Part shown: positions 12,019 through 24,000 of the stretch, piece after piece
Layout of the letters: each line of letters starts with the position of its first letter
How positions within the stretch are numbered: the first letter of the stretch is position 1
DNA from: Lytechinus pictus
Taxonomy: Eukaryota; Echinodermata; Echinoidea; Temnopleuroida; Toxopneustidae
Reading direction: 5' to 3'
Assembly (NCBI RefSeq): GCF_037042905.1
Contig: NC_087257.1
Coordinates: 19,860,001 to 19,924,000, forward strand
DNA length: 64,000 nt
Program-made: the position numbers and the translations under genes
Notes under the pieces: generated by a model
What the model saw: only the letters and a program-made list of their open reading frames with translations
Told to the model about the DNA's origin: nothing
Databases searched by the model: none

Positions 12019-15000
12019 GAAATAAATACATAAAAATAGAATAAAATAAAATTACAAGTTTAAAAAAAAAGATAAGATTTTAAAAAATGGTCCCCGGATT
12101 TTTTTTTTTTTTGGGGGGGGTTGCAACCCCCCCAACCCCCCCTCTAGATCCGCTTCTGACATCCACCAGAATACCGATTTTGTCATATCTCTGAGAAAAG
12201 ATAAAATACGAGAGGAAAGACAATGTTCAGAATATGGCACCTGGATTTGATGGCACATAATGTAAGTACTGTCTCCGCTCCCTGGGGAGCATTCCAACAA
12301 GTGTTAAGTGACAGGAAACCATATACATATATGTAAAACAGGCTACTCTATGAAGATGTTAGACTATTGTACTGCGAGGGCATGGCTCCTGGATTGGCAG
12401 GATAATGTATTTACTATCTCCACTCCCTGGGGAGCATTCCAACAAGTGTCACATGACAGGCTACTCTACAGTTTATGCTAGACTACAGTACCTGTGAGGG
12501 CATGGCTCCAAGGTTGGGTGACGCTAAGAACTGACCACCTGTTCCTGTGGGTATAAGGAACTGGATCCCTCCAGCTCCTTGGGCTAACGTGACAGGAATG
12601 GTGAGGATCTGCTGCTGACCTGCAGCGTTGGTGATCGGAAGGGTCAAAATCTGCTGCTGACCGCCGTTCGACGGGATGGTCAACAACTGCTGGGCACCAG
12701 ATAGCTGGATGGACAAACACAGATCATTTTGAATGAAAATATGAAATTTGTATTACATGAAACATACATTCATTGTCCATATGGCAAGAGTAGCTTCAGA
12801 TGTAGATTAGGAGAGCTGTCAAATTCAGTTTTCACTTTAATTCAATTTTTTTTTCATTCAAACATAAATGTATAAAAAATGAAAATCAGATACAAATTTA
12901 CAGATTGGCATTTGAAATATAAGCAGTATAAAATGTATACTGCAGCTACATTAATTTACCTTTAAAGGTCAAGTCCACCCCAGAGAAATGTTGATTTGAA
13001 TAGATAGAGAAACATCAAACAAGTATAACGCTGAAAAATTCTTCAAAATCGGATGTAAAAATAAGAAAGTTATGATATTTTAGAGTTTCGCTTATTTTTC
13101 ACAAAACAGTGATATGTACAAATCAGTGAAATGCAAATGAAACAGTCGACGATGTCCCTCACTCACTATTTCTTTTGTTTTTTATTGTTTGAATTATACA
13201 ATATTTCATTTTTTACAGATTCAACAATAAGGACCAACTTGACTGAACCATATTGTATCAAACAATGTTAATTCCACATGTTCAGGGAGGAATTAATTGT
13301 TGTTTCACTTGACAATGAGGAGAAAATTAGAATATTTCATATTTCATATAATAAAATACAAAAGAAATTGTGAGTGGATGACGTCATCAGTCTCCTCATT
13401 TGCATACCGTCCTGGATGTGCATATAGCTGTTTTGTGAAATTAAGCGAAAGTTTAAAATGTCATAACTTTCCTATTTTACATCTGATTTTGATGAAATTT
13501 TCAGTGTTATGCTTGTTAGATTTTTCTCTTTTTATTCAAATCAACTTTTTGTTGGGGTGGACTTGTCCTTTAGGTCCATATTATACAATCCAAGCAAGAA
13601 AGATGAGATGAATTATCTGTATGCTTTACCTGGTTGGCAAGAATAGGCTGTGCACCCTGAAGAGAAGGGCTCATTAATAGCTGTGTTTGGTGTTGGGATT
13701 GACTTCCTACTGCTTGACTACTCACTTGTGATCCACCTAAAAACAATAAATGTAATGTAAAGATAGGTATGATTGGGACATATTCGGTTTGTATTCAGGT
13801 AAAAAACAAAAAAAGAACAAAATCAGACAGTCCAAATATGGATAAGCGCTTTGGGTCTGATGGGAAAAGCGCAGTAAAAGTAAAAGTAGTAACAGTAATA
13901 ATAAACATAATATTAATGATAATGATGATGATGATGATGATGATAATGATAATAATAAAAATAATGACAATAATAATAATAATGATAATAATAACAACAA
14001 CAATAATAATAACAATTATAATAATATGTGTTTTTGTCCAAAATACTTGTACAAATCATGTTTTATCACAAAAGAATCACACAAGGATATATATATATAT
14101 ATATAAAATGACATAAGTCATACATCAATCGATTAAAATACTTGTAATATGTCATTTGCATAGACCCAGAATGAGACAAAAGAATGAAAAAATTACAAGA
14201 AAAATTTCTCTCCTCTTTCTTGGAAAAAATACCTCCCAGGGGATTCATTCTGTACCTAATCATATTACTACCAAAAGACCAGGAAAAATTGATAAAAATA
14301 GACAGGAAAGTAGAAGAATGAGAGACTAAAGAAGAGGAGCTAGAGTGTCTATATACAGAGAAGGAAAGAAACACAGATACTGTAAAATTAAGAACCAAGC
14401 ACAATCAGGACTTGTTCAAATTTAAGAAGAATAAACCAACAATACAAGTATTAAAAATCTGTTAGTTAGTTTATACAGTTCAATACAAGGCACGCACACA
14501 CAACAAAAGTGTTTGAATGAAAGGGGAAAAAATGAGAAGATATTTCAATTATAATCTTAAGATGTTTGTTCTTACAAACTGATTGATTTAGTAGTACTAC
14601 ATTTCTAGACATAAAACATAGTGTTATTAGCAAGTCTAACTGAGGTTTCTTTTATCACATAAAACTCTCAAACAGAATGAGTGTTATTATTTTTTAAATA
14701 ATTGGAAATGGAATGAATATGGGAGTTGTAGGATAAAATTACAAATCTGAATACATAATTCATGCACGTATTGAAATATATTGAATTACTGGAGGAAAAG
14801 TTTTGAAGACAAACCCTTTTCCACTTCCAGTTTTTGCCAATGAATATAACAATAATAATAATAATAGGCATTTTTATAGCGCCATCTATCTAGAAACAAT
14901 CTATTCCGAGGCACATTGTTTGTTATTATTATCACCCCGGCTTTAGCTTGAGCTGCCTTTTAGCACTCATGCATTCAAGGAATTAATCCTGCCGGTACCC

Positions 15001-18000
15001 ATCATTCACCTCACCTGGGTCGAGTGCAGCACAGTGTGGATGAATTTATTGCTGAAGGAAAACACGTCATGGCTAGGATTCGAACCTACGACCCTCTGTT
15101 TGAAAGGCGAGCGTCAGAACCACTAGACCATGACGCGCCCAGATAATCAGCAGTTTATAAACAACAGTTGATTCAATAAAAATAAAACGACTAATTTTGT
15201 TACTTCATACATTAAAAAACATATGTAAAAAAGTTTGGACAGTTAGTTAAGCGTTCACCCGCCTAAAGCACGCTTGAAAAAGTTCAGCACCAATGCAAAG
15301 CCATCAGTGGGGAAATATCTCAGGTTAGCTTTGGTTGTGGGTACTGCAAAACTTAGTCTGAAATGCTATTGAATTCTGTGATATTTTCTTTATTTCAGTC
15401 ACATGAATTCAAATTAATTTTGAAAAGATATAAATCCGTCAGTTTTGACATTAAAAACACTTATGGGTAGGATTTGGCAGAAATTGCAGCGTTATTATAT
15501 GTAAGAATTCACCCCATGGAATCACAAAGTGTTTTGTCTCTGATCTGTGTATGGAAACGGTAAGAGCTAAATTTTTAATCTCAAATGGCATTGAATTCTG
15601 TTCCAGTCATATTAATTTAAATTATTTTTGAAAAATTAAAAATCTGTAATTTTTTACTTTTTAAAAACCCTTCATGGGTAAAACGTAATAGGTGCAGTAC
15701 TACTCCGTCTCTATCCGTTACAGTGTATGATGCACATGCGCTTTTATGTCTGTATTGCGTGAGGGTGTGTGTGTGTCTGTCATGTTATGTGAGGATGTGT
15801 TTGCCAGCATGCTGTGTATGTGATGGAGATTGTGTGAGTGTGTCGTGGCAGTACACACATTCCGTATGATGCGAAGGTCAACGTGATGTGTGCTTTTGCG
15901 CAGTATTCATGTTGAATTTCTGTGTCAAATTAACTGTCTAAATCATGAAGGTAACTTTTCTGATATGGAGTAATGGTAAAAAAAAGAAGAGACTAATATG
16001 CATACTATGTATCCAACTTCAAGATCAATGGGAATTTTTAAAAATGATTTATTGAGCAATTCTTGTAATTGGTGTGTTAAACTTTATCTCCTTGCAAAAC
16101 AAGTTTTTAACTTACAAGGATTTTAAGTGTTTCAACATCTGTGTGGTTTCAGATTTATTTAATTGTTGTTCTGATATTTTATCTTTACATGAATTTAAAG
16201 GAAAAATATGCTCATGATAGTTAAACATCATTTAACAGCAAGAATTATGTAAACTAGACATAACTGCCATTTTCATGTAATATTTCCCTTGAAACTATTC
16301 ATTTAACATCTACAGAAGATGTGAAGTCATTATATTCATATCCTAAAATGCAGTTTTTAGAGGGGGGGGGGGCATAACAGAAATTTGCAAGTTAACAAAA
16401 ACACATGGCTGTGTGTAGTATTATAGAGCTGTGAATACTCCTTTAGATGATCTGGGGGGTGTTTCACAAAGATGCAAGTATGACTTAGAGTCGCACTTAA
16501 ATACTGAGTTGCGTACGGTATGAAAGGCTTGACCGCATTGGTCAGATCGTGTCATGAAGACGCGCACTAATGCATATCTATCAATAAGATCGCGCGTTGC
16601 ATATCATGTACGCGTTGGCATTTAAGTGTGACTTAAGTCATACTTAAATCTTTGTGAAACACCCCCCAGGTTGTAAAAGTGAATATGTCAATGACAAATG
16701 AATATGAAAAAAATACATCTCACTTTACAAGTGACTTTAAAAAATGGATGGTACATGTATTACAAGTTCATCTGAATAAAGAAGAGAAAATTAACTTAAA
16801 AACAACAGTTAAAATTCCTATTCCCATATCAGCAACTAATATTTCTCTTATTTCATTCATCACTGTTTATCTGCAGTAGATGTGTAGTTGTTCTACTCTC
16901 TAAATGCAAAAAAGCTAATCTGGGGGCTGTTTCACAAAGATTTAAGTATGACTTGGAGTCGCACTTAAATGTCTAGTTGCATGCAGTATAAAAGGCTTTA
17001 CCACATTGGTCAAATTGTGTCATGAGGACATGCACTATTGTGTATTGATCAATAAGATGGCGCATTGCATATCGTGTATGCGTCGGCATTTAAGTGCGAA
17101 TTAAGTTATTCTTAAATCTTTGCGAAACACCCCCTGGTCCGTAATAACACTCCTCTTGGAGTGAGACAAACTCAATCAGTTTTGAGTGAGATTTGCGTCT
17201 TTCTATAGTGGATTTCACCTTATTTTAATTGAAGTGAAAGTGTCTTAAAAGAGATGCTCAGTGCACTTCAGAAGGAACTATAATGCACTCTCGATAAGGA
17301 TGTACCATTCACCCCAAAGGAATTGATCTTCACTAGGACTCTAGGAGAGGATTTTGATTAGGGACTAGATTAGCTCTTATGCATTAATAGAGTATGGATT
17401 AATGATTAATGGGTATAGAGCTGAGATTCTTTTATTTCGGAATTATGACCAACTATATACCTGTATACTAAGCATTGCACAATTTAAGATGGAGGAATAC
17501 TTGTATACGGTAACATTTACCTACATGTATGTACAGTAGATGTATAGTCATTATATTGATTCATGATTGATGCATTATACCTAATAGATACACAATTTTA
17601 GATTTTGGAGGGGGTACCAAAAAAAAGATAAATATCTAGAAGCTTTCAACTGACATGTTTCAAATGCCAACAAACCAAGCATATAGGCCTATGTTATTAA
17701 CTGAATAAAAAGGGGTCATAAGAACCACTAGGTTTCTTCCACAAATTAAAACCAAAATAAATAACAGATCAGGGAACATTATAAAGAATTAATAAGATTT
17801 TTCAAATGAGAGACCATTGTATTGAAATAATTTGATATAGACTATGAAAAAGGGATGTAAGATCCACCCTTGATATCTGAGGAGTAATAAATGAAAGCAA
17901 ATAACCAGAACACGGGATAAAGTCAAAGACCTGAAGTCCTGAACTATATCTGATATATGATCTCATTCAATGGACATCTTCGACACGATGATGTCATGGT

Positions 18001-21000
18001 TATTTATAGATCAGATATTCCATAGGGTAACAGTCATCATGCTTTTCCTTGTCATATAACAGAGAGCATTGGGATTGATGGTACATGACTCAACATCAGT
18101 TTCCTTGATAACAAAAAGTGTGTGGCAATGAGTCTACAAACGGACATGCATGCCCATGATCAGTGACTGAATTCGAACCTAAGAGCAGGCGTATCCAGGA
18201 TTTTAAGATAGAGGGGGCGCACACAGCATATTTCAAAATAGGTGTAGATGACAATTTTTTTCTACATTTAGCTATATCAATAAGTACTGTATGTTTAAGA
18301 GGAAATTTAAAAAAAATTATATAGAGAGGGAGAGGGTGTGGCCTCTTTTGTCCCCGCCGTGATCTGCCACTATAAGTGCTTTTGATTTCCCTAGAGAGGA
18401 ATGTACTAGTAATTCCAATAGCAATCTCATGCAATATCATAATTTATTCTATAATTCCTATGTGTATAAATTTTGGATCTGAAGTGAAATAGTAAAATAT
18501 TTCTTACAAACTTCTCCTGGCAATACAATCTGAAATGTGCACAATCTGACATGTACAACCATCTTGTATTTGCTTAAGTTCAACAAGAAGTCTAAAAACA
18601 CCTTACAATTAATAACACTTTCATAAACCCAATTATGCGGCTAATAGCAGCATAATTTGGTCGTAAAATCGGAGGAGGACCAGAGTTATCCGCATTATTT
18701 TGATGCTGCAATTATCCGCATAATAGCGGCATCGGGACAAGATTTTGACTTTATGAACGCATTTCCAAATAATGCGGATAATTGCCATGGTGCGGTCATA
18801 AGGTCACCCTTTTCCAACACAACCGCATCGGAGGGGGCGTGTGCAGTTGTCATGACGATTATCCGCCTTTTTCAGGACGGGTGCTCGTAAAAATAGTGCG
18901 GATTATTTTCGGAGTTTGTGAACGCAATTTTTATTGAATTATTCGCATTACTCTTAGGCGGCTAATTGGAGGATGGGTTTCTGAAAGGGGTATAAGAAAC
19001 AGAAAAATGTTGAATCATTACTGAAGAGTATTCAAAGAATAATAGTTTTAATTTAACGCTAATGCGAAAGTTCTAAACAGACTTTTTGTCAGCACAGATG
19101 CAGCCAGACAAATGCTGATGTGACACAAACTGCCAGAAAGAGCGTACGGAAATAAATGCATCTTAGCCTAGCAGACATTAGGTGGTAAGCTAAAAGCACC
19201 TGCATATGAATCCAATCGATACCGGAGCCCCTAGTTGCTTAGGGGTAAAACAGTAGCAATATTACTATAGCTGCATGCATGTTTACAACACACTCCGAAG
19301 CAAGGAGAATTCCAGTTTCCCACTTTTTACCTATCCTCTTCTGACCTCTTCCTCATAGATTCTCATATTAATTTTAAGAACTAAAGGATCATTTATTTCA
19401 AACGTTTAGTTGAATTAAATCCCCCAAAGTGCATGACATCATTCCAATTCATTACAAGATTGTACCAAAGTGTGTGCTCTAAAATGGTAGGCCTAATAAT
19501 ATAGACAATATGAAATAAACATATCGGATAAATTACAGATGTTACAATCACATCTAAATTCATCTTAAGTGGGTGCCCAATCAAAATAATTTATCTACAT
19601 GCATAATTTCTTGTTTAAATATTAAACCTTTCTCAAGCATGGAATGGGCTGAAAATTTTAGGATAAAATCTGTCAGTTGCTTTCTAATAGCCAGTCACTA
19701 CATTTGTAAAGCAGAAGTGCTTGAATGGCTATTTTTAAATAAAAATATCAAAAATAGTTATTATCAGATGGTCTTCAGGTCTTTTTTGAAGGTTCTATAA
19801 ATCTCTAAATACAATCAGACTGCAATAAAGTCAGCATGCATAGTTTAGAAAGATGGGTAGATCTCAACTGTAATTTTTTAAAATTTTCATTCCATACAAT
19901 TAATTTCTTTACAATTCATGTACCCTCGTACCAATGCATAAAAAACACATTAAACCCAATGACACAAGGAATAATGGCACACATGTCTGTAGTAGCTATA
20001 GAGACAAAGACTAGAGATTAGCAGTAATTGCCATTTGAAGGGCATCATTATAGCCCCTGGAAGAAGCCTGACATTTTGTTTAAATTGATTGATGGCTGGA
20101 ATAGCATGTATACAGAGCTACAGTCTTGATCATACATGTACTACTAGGCCATGCATCCCGTCACAGAAAAATTACATGGGGGGGGGGGGCCTCAGGGCAA
20201 TTTTGCCTCCCACAAATGCTCAAAAGATCCCTAGAAGATAAAAAAGAACCCCTGTAAATTCACATTCATTGCAATTTGAAAGCTTATCCACGTTGCAGAT
20301 TTAGGCAGAAGGTTGTAAACAGTGTCTCCCAAAAATAAATAATTAATTCTTTGCAGGCTTGCATCTCTGACATTTAGATGTTAATACTTAAGGATCAACA
20401 AAACCTCATAGAATAAATGTAGTAGCCTATGCAGGGAAGGAAATCAATTTTGATTTAGGGGCAATTATTTTGCCATAATGGAGCAAATGTCTAAATTTTG
20501 GGGCTATTTCTGTTTCAAGGGCTACTTTTTCTGCTCAACAAGCAAATAGCATAACGCATGATTCTGCTTAAACGTAGAATATAGATTTACTATGTGACTG
20601 AATATTGTTTGTAGCAGATAGAAACGATAGGTGCTCCAAAGCATTTCACTTTTCAAATTTTAAGGGTGAGTTTGGCGCCATGTATTTCCTACGCTGGTAG
20701 TATGTACACGTTTGCAGGATGCCGACAGAGCTGGGTCCATGATGGTCTCAGATGAGATGGAGACCAAGACAGAGACATTGATCCCTGGTAGAAAAACCCC
20801 AAGAAACCAACACACACAAAAAAAAGAGACTGAGATACTTGTCTCCAAGATCAATTAAGACCAAAAAGAGACACAAAACAAGCAATAACTAAATAAGTGC
20901 TAGTCTGGGTCCCATGTATAGAGACTTGTTTTAACAACAAGTGCACAATTTCTAAAACAAGTTTTAATACCATCAGCCAATTAAATTGAATGATTTCAGT

Positions 21001-24000
21001 AGCTTAAAACTGTTCTTTCAAATTTATTATAAGAATAATTTTATGAAACAGGCCCCTGAACTACTTTACTGCTGTTTTATTTGCCACTTATTTGGTGCAG
21101 CTTTCCATCTATATCTGTATTCAGGTTTTGTGTAACATTTTTTCTCTACAGAGCAATCTTGACCAAATAAGAGCAAAATAAAGAAATCACATATTATAAA
21201 CATCGTCAAGAGAAGTAAGCCTTTATCCATTTAAGCAGTAAATATCGCCAATGTCATTTTTTATGCTGCAAACAGTAAAAAATCAATTGAATTCTTAATC
21301 TGGAAATCAAGAAATTATTCAAGCTTTACATGTAGAAACCTATGTTATCAGAACCCCCCTGACAGAGCATAAGACCACAAATTTCAGGCTAGTTCTATGA
21401 AGCATAATAAAGTGTATTTTCGAAATATAGTTTGTAAAATACCCAGCTGGCTAGCATTGAATATATATACAATTTGTATTGTTGTGCTTTGTAGCTTACA
21501 GGGTTTTGATTTGTAAATTTCACCTTGAGCTTGGGTAGTGGTCTTCAACAGTTCATTAAAAACATATTTATGGAATTTACAAGATATGATGTATTGGCAA
21601 GTACAGCTCGTGATTTACATCACTATAAAGGCTCATAACTCTTTTATTCCTTAAACTTGTTTTAGCCGAATCTTCAATATATTTCTCATATTTTTTTGCG
21701 TACTAAAACCTGCTTTCAGATGTCAATGGTTATTTCCCGTTTAAATCGTCAGCGTTCACCCAAACCGTCCTATCAGTCAATTTTGGTAAAAATCTAATTT
21801 TGAAATTATCTGCAGAAAATGAAAGTTCAAGTTCTATTCTATACAAACTCAAATTTCAGGGCAGCAATTTATTTTAGTTTCTGAGATATGAGGAGATATT
21901 CACAGCAGTGCCATACAAATTGTCAGTAAAATGCGCAAATCCCGTTCGAAACGTGTACTGTACTGTAGCAAAGCAAACAACAGCTGCGCGCAATATGCAA
22001 ATGAGTGGTCAGCCAAACCGTTGTATCTCCAATTTTTGCATTGACTTTAATTTGCACGTTAAAGAGCTATACGTTTTGCTTGTGATCGCGCGCATCGAAT
22101 CACAGTCAGGGTTGCAGTTTTCCCTACATGGTGTTTTTGTACAGGGAAAATCTAAACTGCTAAGAGCAAAATTACAAGCATGCAGCTTTGCAATATTTTC
22201 TGATTCTTAATTTTTGGTAAAAATAATGACACCACCGACAAGCTAAAGTTTTGTCACATATTTTTCTCGCAATGAATATGTTGTAAGGCTTAGTTTAACA
22301 ATTATATAGTAAACTTTGAAGTTGATTTTCTCTGAAATGGGTTTGCACTAGCTGTCGTTTGTGTGATACGACGATTTGGATGGCCGCCTACGAAATGCCA
22401 AATGATAATGAATTTATGAAACAGATGTTTTTCAAATTACCTTGAACTTAAAATATGGCAAACTTTATAGATGGTTCATGTACTTGTATGTTTTCCTTAA
22501 TCTCAAAATGATAAAATCCGAACATAACACGTTGGAGACTGATTCTGCATAAAGGCAGGGGTCTATGGAAATACGTGTAATAGCATACTCAGCTAGACTT
22601 TCCCATGGGTTAGTGTACAAACATGTAGTGTACAAAGGCTTTCTATAGCAAAAAGAGAACACACGTCAAGATATTTTATACAAAAGATAATGAAATGCCT
22701 CAATACATTTCAAGTTATTGTATGCTTTTACTATCAAGTTAAAAAGACAGCATAAAATGCAAATCAATGAAAAAAGAAAATTGTTTCTACAACAAGTGGA
22801 GCGCCTCTGGCAGTCTCACCTGCATCACTCATTCATATAATGAAACAATACTACGTTTATTGACAATAAATGACATTTGACCTTGATCATGTGACCTAAG
22901 ACTTGTAAGTGATACTTGATTACCCCTATATCCACAGTTTATAAACTATATCTATAAACTTGAAAGTTATGACAGCAATTCAATAATTACCTCCGAAATG
23001 GTCAAAATTCATTGACCTTTGACCTTGGTCATGTGACCTGAAACTCGCACAGGATGTTCAGTGATACTCAATTATTATGTCCAAGTTTTATGAACTAGAC
23101 CAATACACTTACAGAGTTATGATTGTAAATTCAACAGATAACCCCAACTTGACCAAAGTTCATTGACCCTAAATGACCTTTGACCATGGTCATGTGACTT
23201 GAAACTCAGGCGGGATGTTGAGTAATACTTGATTAAGCTTATGTCCAAGTTTCATAAACTAGGTCCATATATTTTCTAAGTTATGATGACATTTCAAAAA
23301 CTTAACCTTAGGTTAAGATTTTGATGTTGATTCCCCCAACATGGTCTAAGTTCATTGACCCTAAATGACCTTTGACCTTGGTCATGTGACCTAAAACTCA
23401 AGCAGGATGTTAAGTAATACTTTATTAACCATATGGCCAATTTTCATGAACTAGGTCAATATACTTTCTAAGTTATGCTGTCATTTCAAAAACTTAAAAA
23501 TTCGGTTAAGATATGGTGTTGACGCCACCGCCATCGGAAAAGCGGCGCCTATAGTCTCACTCTGCTATGCAGGTGAGACAAAAACCATGAAATGATTGAT
23601 GGAAAAACATCTATAATGCAAGTTCCTGTCATCATGGATATGGAACCCTTCAGTATAATTTACCTCAGGGTAGAAATGACAACATTTAAAAGCTAGATTG
23701 GATATGGTATCAAGCATCAACACTATCATCTATTATTATATTATTAATATTATTACATTGTTGTATAAAGGGCAGTTAAACAATGTCACCGGGCTTAACC
23801 GGCGATATAGACGATTATTAGCCCTGCTCTCACCTCCGCGCATGAGCGAACTTTTCGCACGGTGTGCCCGCAATACCCCCAAATATACCGCCCGATGATG
23901 ACCCAGAGTCGGTGTCAGGTCAGTTGAGAGTTCTGTGTCCTAATTAAAAGTCTAAGTCAAGTACGTGTGAGCAGCAAGTACCAAGCTGTTGGGCACATTT

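Larger units (their letters stand above)
10985..12510 (-). repeat. Tandem copies of POU6 exon 4 donor region, interrupted by transposons
   Basis: Three successive units of about 120-150 bp. Each has (t)ccctggggagcattccaac, aagtgtcacatgacagg and a segment ending gtaccTGTGAGGGCATGGCTCC. The third unit runs into the real exon 4 end at 12492. The other two (11112-11129 and 12376-12395) are copies of its last ~16 coding bases plus the donor region. The first is split from the second by the element at 11131-12241. Confidence 0.8.

Noticed and set aside
12478..12720. Alternative minus-strand frame rich in His/Pro/Ser
   Set aside because: Out-of-frame shadow of POU6 exon 4.
15061..15140. tRNA-like sequence with box A and box B
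   Set aside because: Part of a dispersed tRNA-derived SINE with four relatives here, not a functional tRNA gene.
18657..18890. 77-residue open frame
   Set aside because: Lies wholly inside an inverted-repeat element with repeated GCGGATAAT motifs.
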